NCBI GenBank assembly: GCA_934047225.1
Contig: OW203983.1
Location: 41,784,310-41,848,309, forward strand
Source: Ypsolopha sequella
Lineage: Eukaryota > Arthropoda > Insecta > Lepidoptera > Ypsolophidae
Direction: 5' to 3'
Length of the DNA stretch: 64,000 bases
Shown: positions 60,286 through 64,000 of the stretch, in pieces
Layout: each line of letters starts with the position of its first letter
Position numbering within the stretch: position 1 is the first letter of the stretch
Position numbers and translations under genes: made by a program
Notes under the pieces: generated by a model
What the model saw: the letters and a program-made list of their open reading frames with translations, nothing else
The model's database searches: none
Told to the model about the DNA's origin: nothing

Positions 60286-60668
60286 TATACGGCGACTTAG
60301 TCGATCAAGAACTAGTATTGACAAAGCTCGACCACTACGGTGTACGTGGTACTCCATTTCAGTTGATAGGATCGTTTTTTTTCAAACCCTAAATGGTTAT
60401 CAAATAGGTACAGAAAAGTCCGAACCCAGGTGGGTTACAGTTTCGTTCCTCAGGGATCTAGCGTAGGAATTTTTATCTTCCTCGTTGTAATGAACGACCT
60501 TCCTTTACATCAGCAGCTGTTTTCGTGATGTACGCTGATGACATCTGTGCAGTGGTCGCGGGGGATAATGACGATGAGCTGATGTCTAACTTACAACTCG
60601 CTGTCTCAGACCTTATTAAAATACATATTTTATCTATGCGCTAATGTTAATGTCTATGGATGTTGTCA

Positions 60669-60805
60669 AGCCATACCTTTTTATACTAGTATATTTAACT
60701 GATGCAGGGTCCAGGTCGGACCCGAAATATATCTTAAAACCTGTAATTTTATAATTATAAAGTATTTTATTTAATTATTGATTCGTATAAATAAAAATAT
60801 ATATA
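60669..60805 (+). repeat. Family H repeat inside a LINE pseudogene
   Basis: Matches 11522-11660. Here it interrupts the LINE RT frame between the YADD region and the following segment. Confidence 0.85.
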
Positions 60806-61317
60806 AAAAGCTTTTCAAAAGTGAATATATTTTATACCATTTTTACAATAAATGGTATGCAAAAAAATAGCGACAAAACGAAACTTATCAAATTTTCTCT
60901 CTCCACGGTGCTTTCGTCGGATGAACCATTGCCTGATGTAAACAATACTTTGATCCTATTTGACAGTATTATACTGTAAGGTACGTAGGTTTCACGTTAA
61001 ACAATAGGTTAGGCTGGCATATGCATATCGAAACTGTTGGTTCGAAACTGAATGAGGCCTACTGTGATATCTCGTCTAGTCGCGACCTTACTATTGACTT
61101 GTGGGGCATGTCATCAGATAGGGATAGGCCATTCATCATTCAAAAACGAATGGTACAAAGGATAGTCAAGGCGTCACCGGGATCTAGCTCAACAACTGTT
61201 CGTCGACCTTGGCATCTTGACTATCCCAAATCGCGAAGTATGTCCGCCTTAACCCCCTGAATTTCTGCGCTTTCCTAACTTGGACGAATAAACCAGTTTC
61301 CTAGCATCAGCTCTATC

Positions 61318-61413
61318 ACAGGTGGTAGAGCTGATGCCAGGCTCGATTGTGGAGGTACCACCATCTTACCTGGAGACCCCCTCGAAGTAATTCGGGGGAG
61401 AGTAAGAGGACAG
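61318..61413 (+). repeat. SINE-like repeat, 3'-truncated, inside a LINE pseudogene
   Basis: The first about 95 bp of the family (to GAGTAAGAGGACAG). A short inverted start (GCATCAGCTCTATCAC) precedes it. It separates two parts of the LINE reading frame. Confidence 0.7.
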
Positions 61414-61570
61414 TGTGAGCTGCCAGATCAGCCAATATGCCAGATCAGTGCATGTTATAGGGGTAAAGATCAACGAACTAAAATTTTCGTTAGGTAAAGA
61501 TCTATAAAATAAAGTCCCTGAAGACATTAAGGAATGTAAGACATACTCTTCATTTATAAATAAACTAATA

Positions 61571-61800
61571 CATACTTACATATACTTACGCCTGTCTCCC
61601 AGAGCGGTAGACAGAGACTATCTGCTACGATCCAGACACACCTCTTTCACCTCTTCCACATCCATCAATCTGTCATACAAGCTCTTCTATTCCTGGTACT
61701 ATTGACATGGCCCTTCTTCAGTATGTGGCTCATTTAGTTGGCATACGTCCTTCTAGGGCGGCCTGGTCGAGCTGTACCTTCCACTTGCGCACCATAAATA
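61571..61800 (-). repeat. Family D repeat, uninterrupted
   Basis: CACACCTCTTTCACCTCTTCCACATCC...GGGCGGCCTGGTCGAGCTG matches both sides of the interrupted copy at 33088-33480. Minus-strand read-through resembles a LINE coding tail. Confidence 0.65.
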
Positions 61801-61854
61801 AATTAATGTGACCGACTTTCTTATTAAATAATGTAATGATATCTGTACATCGAA

Positions 61855-61935
61855 TTTGATATTATATATATAATAGGATATAATATATATAATAGGAATT
61901 AATATATAATAGGAATTTGATATTATATAATAGGT
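61855..61935 (+). repeat. (TATA/ATAGGA) low-complexity repeat
   Basis: ATATATAATAGGA(T/A) units repeated about four times. Confidence 0.8.
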
Positions 61936-61994
61936 ACGATTTAAAATGTGACATCTCTTAATTTAAGTGTGACGGTATACTATGTTAGGTATTG

Positions 61995-62152
61995 GTGTCG
62001 ATTCGGCTCAACACAACTTACCTAATTTGACAGGACTTACTATAATTGGAGCGTTCTGTCTTTGTCTTATCGTTACGGAAAGAAAAGACAAAAGGCTCAA
62101 ATTAAGTTAAGTCCTGTCAAATAAGTTAAGTCGTGTTGCGCCGAATCGACAC
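61995..62152. repeat. Foldback MITE, 158 bp
   Basis: GTGTCGATTCGGCTCAACAC...CCTAATTTGACAGGACTTA pairs with its complement ending at CCGAATCGACAC. Confidence 0.85.
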
Positions 62153-62198
62153 AATTATTGAATAATAAATTAATCTGAATTTGATGAAGCAAACGCTG

Positions 62199-62420
62199 AT
62201 TTTTAGAGTTCCGTACCCGAAGAGTGCTAAACGGGACTCTATTATTAAGCCTTCGCTGTCTGACTGTCTGTCCGTCTGTCACAGGGGTCTACAACTTCCG
62301 CCGTTATAGGTAGAGCCAGTTGAAATTTTCGTTTTACAATTTATTTTTAATAATTTTAGGGTTGGGTGGTGGCACGAAACCCTTTGTACGCAACTCCCAC
62401 TCGCACTTGCCCAAATTATT
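62199..62420 (-). repeat. Family A repeat, reverse, near full length
   Basis: TTTAGAGTTCCGTACCCGAAG...TGTCTGTCCGTCTGTCAC...CACGAAACCCTTTGTACG...CACTCGCACTTGCCCAAATT. Confidence 0.7.
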
Positions 62421-63070
62421 ACTCTACTAATTACTCCCTCGGGATAAAAAAAAATACCAAATCGCAGTTCTTTAAAAAAAGCCTCCACACTTGAATTTTT
62501 TTGAGAGGTCAAAAATGAGTCAGTTCAGAACAAATAAACAGTTTGTTAAAATCTATACAGGGTGTTAAGATGTAGTTGCGGAAGCCGAAAACTGGCTATG
62601 GTACCCGTTTATATGAACAATTTGAAAATTTAAAAATCGAGGAAAGAAGTCAGCTTAACACCCAGTATTGCACGTAAAATTAAATTAATTTAAAAAAGAA
62701 CCTTAAAAATGAGGTGAATTATAAAATGTGTTAAGCAGTTGACATTTTGTTAGAATCTTTGCTGCAGGAATAATAAATATACCACAATAGAAACTTCAAA
62801 AACCATTAAAATGTTTAATTATGTGTAATCTTGTGTATACAAATAACGCCAGGGGAGACATAATTATAAATATGTAAGATGATAATAATAAAGTCTGAAA
62901 TAAAATGGTTTATGGTTTTTGGTGGGTGACGAAACATATCTACTGAATTCTGTTTTACGACTTTCGTAATATAATTTAATTAATAACAATGTTTTTAGCT
63001 AATGGAGTCTCTTCATGTACGTACGTATCTCAATACCTATATTCTTTCCTATACAAGGGGAAATTTAATC

Positions 63071-63535
63071 AACAATATAACAAATTAATTTCTTACAATG
63101 GTGATCATTATCCGATATTTATTTATCAATCTTATCAACCAGCGTAATTATCTTGATAATTTCGAACCCTGCACCTTATACACGGTGAAATTTAATCAAC
63201 CGCATGAATTCATACTGGAGACTCGGTTAGTAATCAGGAACAACGTTTAATGACCCTGCAATTAAAACTAGGAAAAATAATTTGTTTGCTGCCGCACTGC
63301 CTGCTAGTTCATATGGGAACAATTTTTTTATTTCATCGTTTCCAAAAATATGAGCAGGAACCTTGTTCCTGATCACTAACCGCGTCTCCAGTATGAATTC
63401 ATGCGGTTGATTAAATTTCACCGTGTATAAGGTGCAGGGTTCGAAATTATCAAGATAATTACGCTGGTTGATAAGCTTGATAAATAAATATCGGATAATG
63501 ATCACCATTGTAAGAAATTAATTTGTTATATTGTT
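63071..63535. mobile_element. 465-bp palindrome enclosing a family B foldback
   Basis: Arms of about 173 bp (63071-63243 and 63363-63535) are near-perfect complements with a 119-nt loop. The inner part (about 63177-63431) is family B. The outer 105 bp (ACAATATAACAAATTAATTTC ... CCCTGCACCTTATAC) is extra palindromic sequence not seen at the other family B copies. Confidence 0.9.
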
Positions 63536-63789
63536 TCAACAAATTCATAACAAATGCATTATTGGGCAATTCTAACAAAAACAAATAAAAACAAAAAAAA
63601 ATTATGATTTTTATTAAAAATCCAACACATATTAAGTTACATTAATTAAAGTAAAAATCATTTTTAGTGCTATATTTTAAATTATTTAAGGTAGCGCTTT
63701 TTAGTGCGAAAGCACTCTAAATCCGAACTGATTTTTTATGGTACGGGGAATCCCCACAGTTCACTTTCATGAACGCAATTTTTGTTATT

Positions 63790-64000
63790 ACCAAATGATA
63801 ATTATCGAGCTAGTTTTATCAAGATAATGATCATGACAATTATCAATATAATTATCACGGATATTTATCCTTTCGAACCCTGATAAGGTGTATGAGGTTC
63901 TCATTTCCGAACCCTCAAAAAAAATGTTTGGTACCTGTTCGAATTGGACTAGTTCAAATACAAATCCTGGTAAAGGCAGATAGGAGCAAAAATATTGTAT
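63790..64000 (+). mobile_element. Related foldback, cut by the window end
   Basis: ATAATTATC-rich sequence, TTTCGAACCCTGATAAGGTGT, then family B interior (GAATTGGACTAGTTCAAATAC...AGGAGCAAAAAT). The second half lies outside the window. Confidence 0.6.

Larger units (their letters stand above)
60290..61600 (+). pseudogene. Jockey/CR1-like LINE RT pseudogene with nested insertions
   Basis: Frameshifted pieces follow the RT in order: VDQELVLTKLDHYGVRGTPF, a PQGS box with FIFLVVMNDLPLH, VMYADDICAVVAG (the YADD catalytic box, about 60530), NNRLGWHMHIETVGSKLNEA, FIIQKRMVQRIVKASPG with LFVDLGILTIP, and NKVPEDIKECKTYSSF near 61510. A family H repeat (60669-60805) and a truncated SINE-like copy (61318-61413) are inserted between pieces. 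It is dead. Confidence 0.8.

Overview
This is a eukaryotic window with no bacterial features: AT-rich, intron-containing and crowded with degenerate transposons. The repeat repertoire (5'-truncated LINEs with microsatellite tails, Harbinger, Helitron, piggyBac-like and mariner-like non-autonomous elements, and long foldbacks) together with the one recognisable host gene point to an insect, most likely a moth or butterfly. The species cannot be read from the sequence.

The host gene is corazonin (Crz), minus strand, CDS 54614-56785. Three short phase-0 coding exons encode a 112-residue preprohormone: a signal peptide, the 11-residue corazonin peptide followed by GKR, and a precursor-related peptide. 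Every exon is below 42 codons, so simple ORF scanning misses it. Its introns and upstream flank have been colonised by a foldback element, a dispersed repeat and LINE fragments. A second, weaker candidate is a 64-codon ORF with a signal-peptide-like start at 47982-48176.

Layout: 1-8 kb holds dispersed repeats, LINE remnants and perfect inverted repeats. 8.1-10 kb is a piggyBac-like element (TTAA flanks) containing small tandem repeats. 10.6-10.8 kb is a foldback copy with a striking strand-specific excess of A-to-G differences. 11-26 kb is a field of MITEs, SINE-like repeats, a three-unit tandem repeat and a LINE 3' end. 26.8-47.7 kb is dominated by a near-identical direct duplication of about 9.9 kb (26777-36706 and 37807-47656), separated by a 1.1 kb spacer with terminal inverted repeats. 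Each copy carries a Harbinger element with a transposase N-terminal fragment and an internally deleted Helitron Rep/helicase pseudogene. 47.7-53 kb holds MITEs, a LINE fragment, and a composite foldback plus tandem-repeat element. 54.5-56.8 kb is Crz. 56.8-64 kb holds LINE remnants (one with nested insertions), more foldbacks and a 465-bp palindrome.

No complete autonomous transposon, rRNA gene, convincing functional tRNA gene or CRISPR array was seen. Repeat family names used here (A, B, E, F, G, H, D, SINE-like) are local labels. All alignments were made by eye, so repeat boundaries are approximate unless a target-site duplication fixes them.
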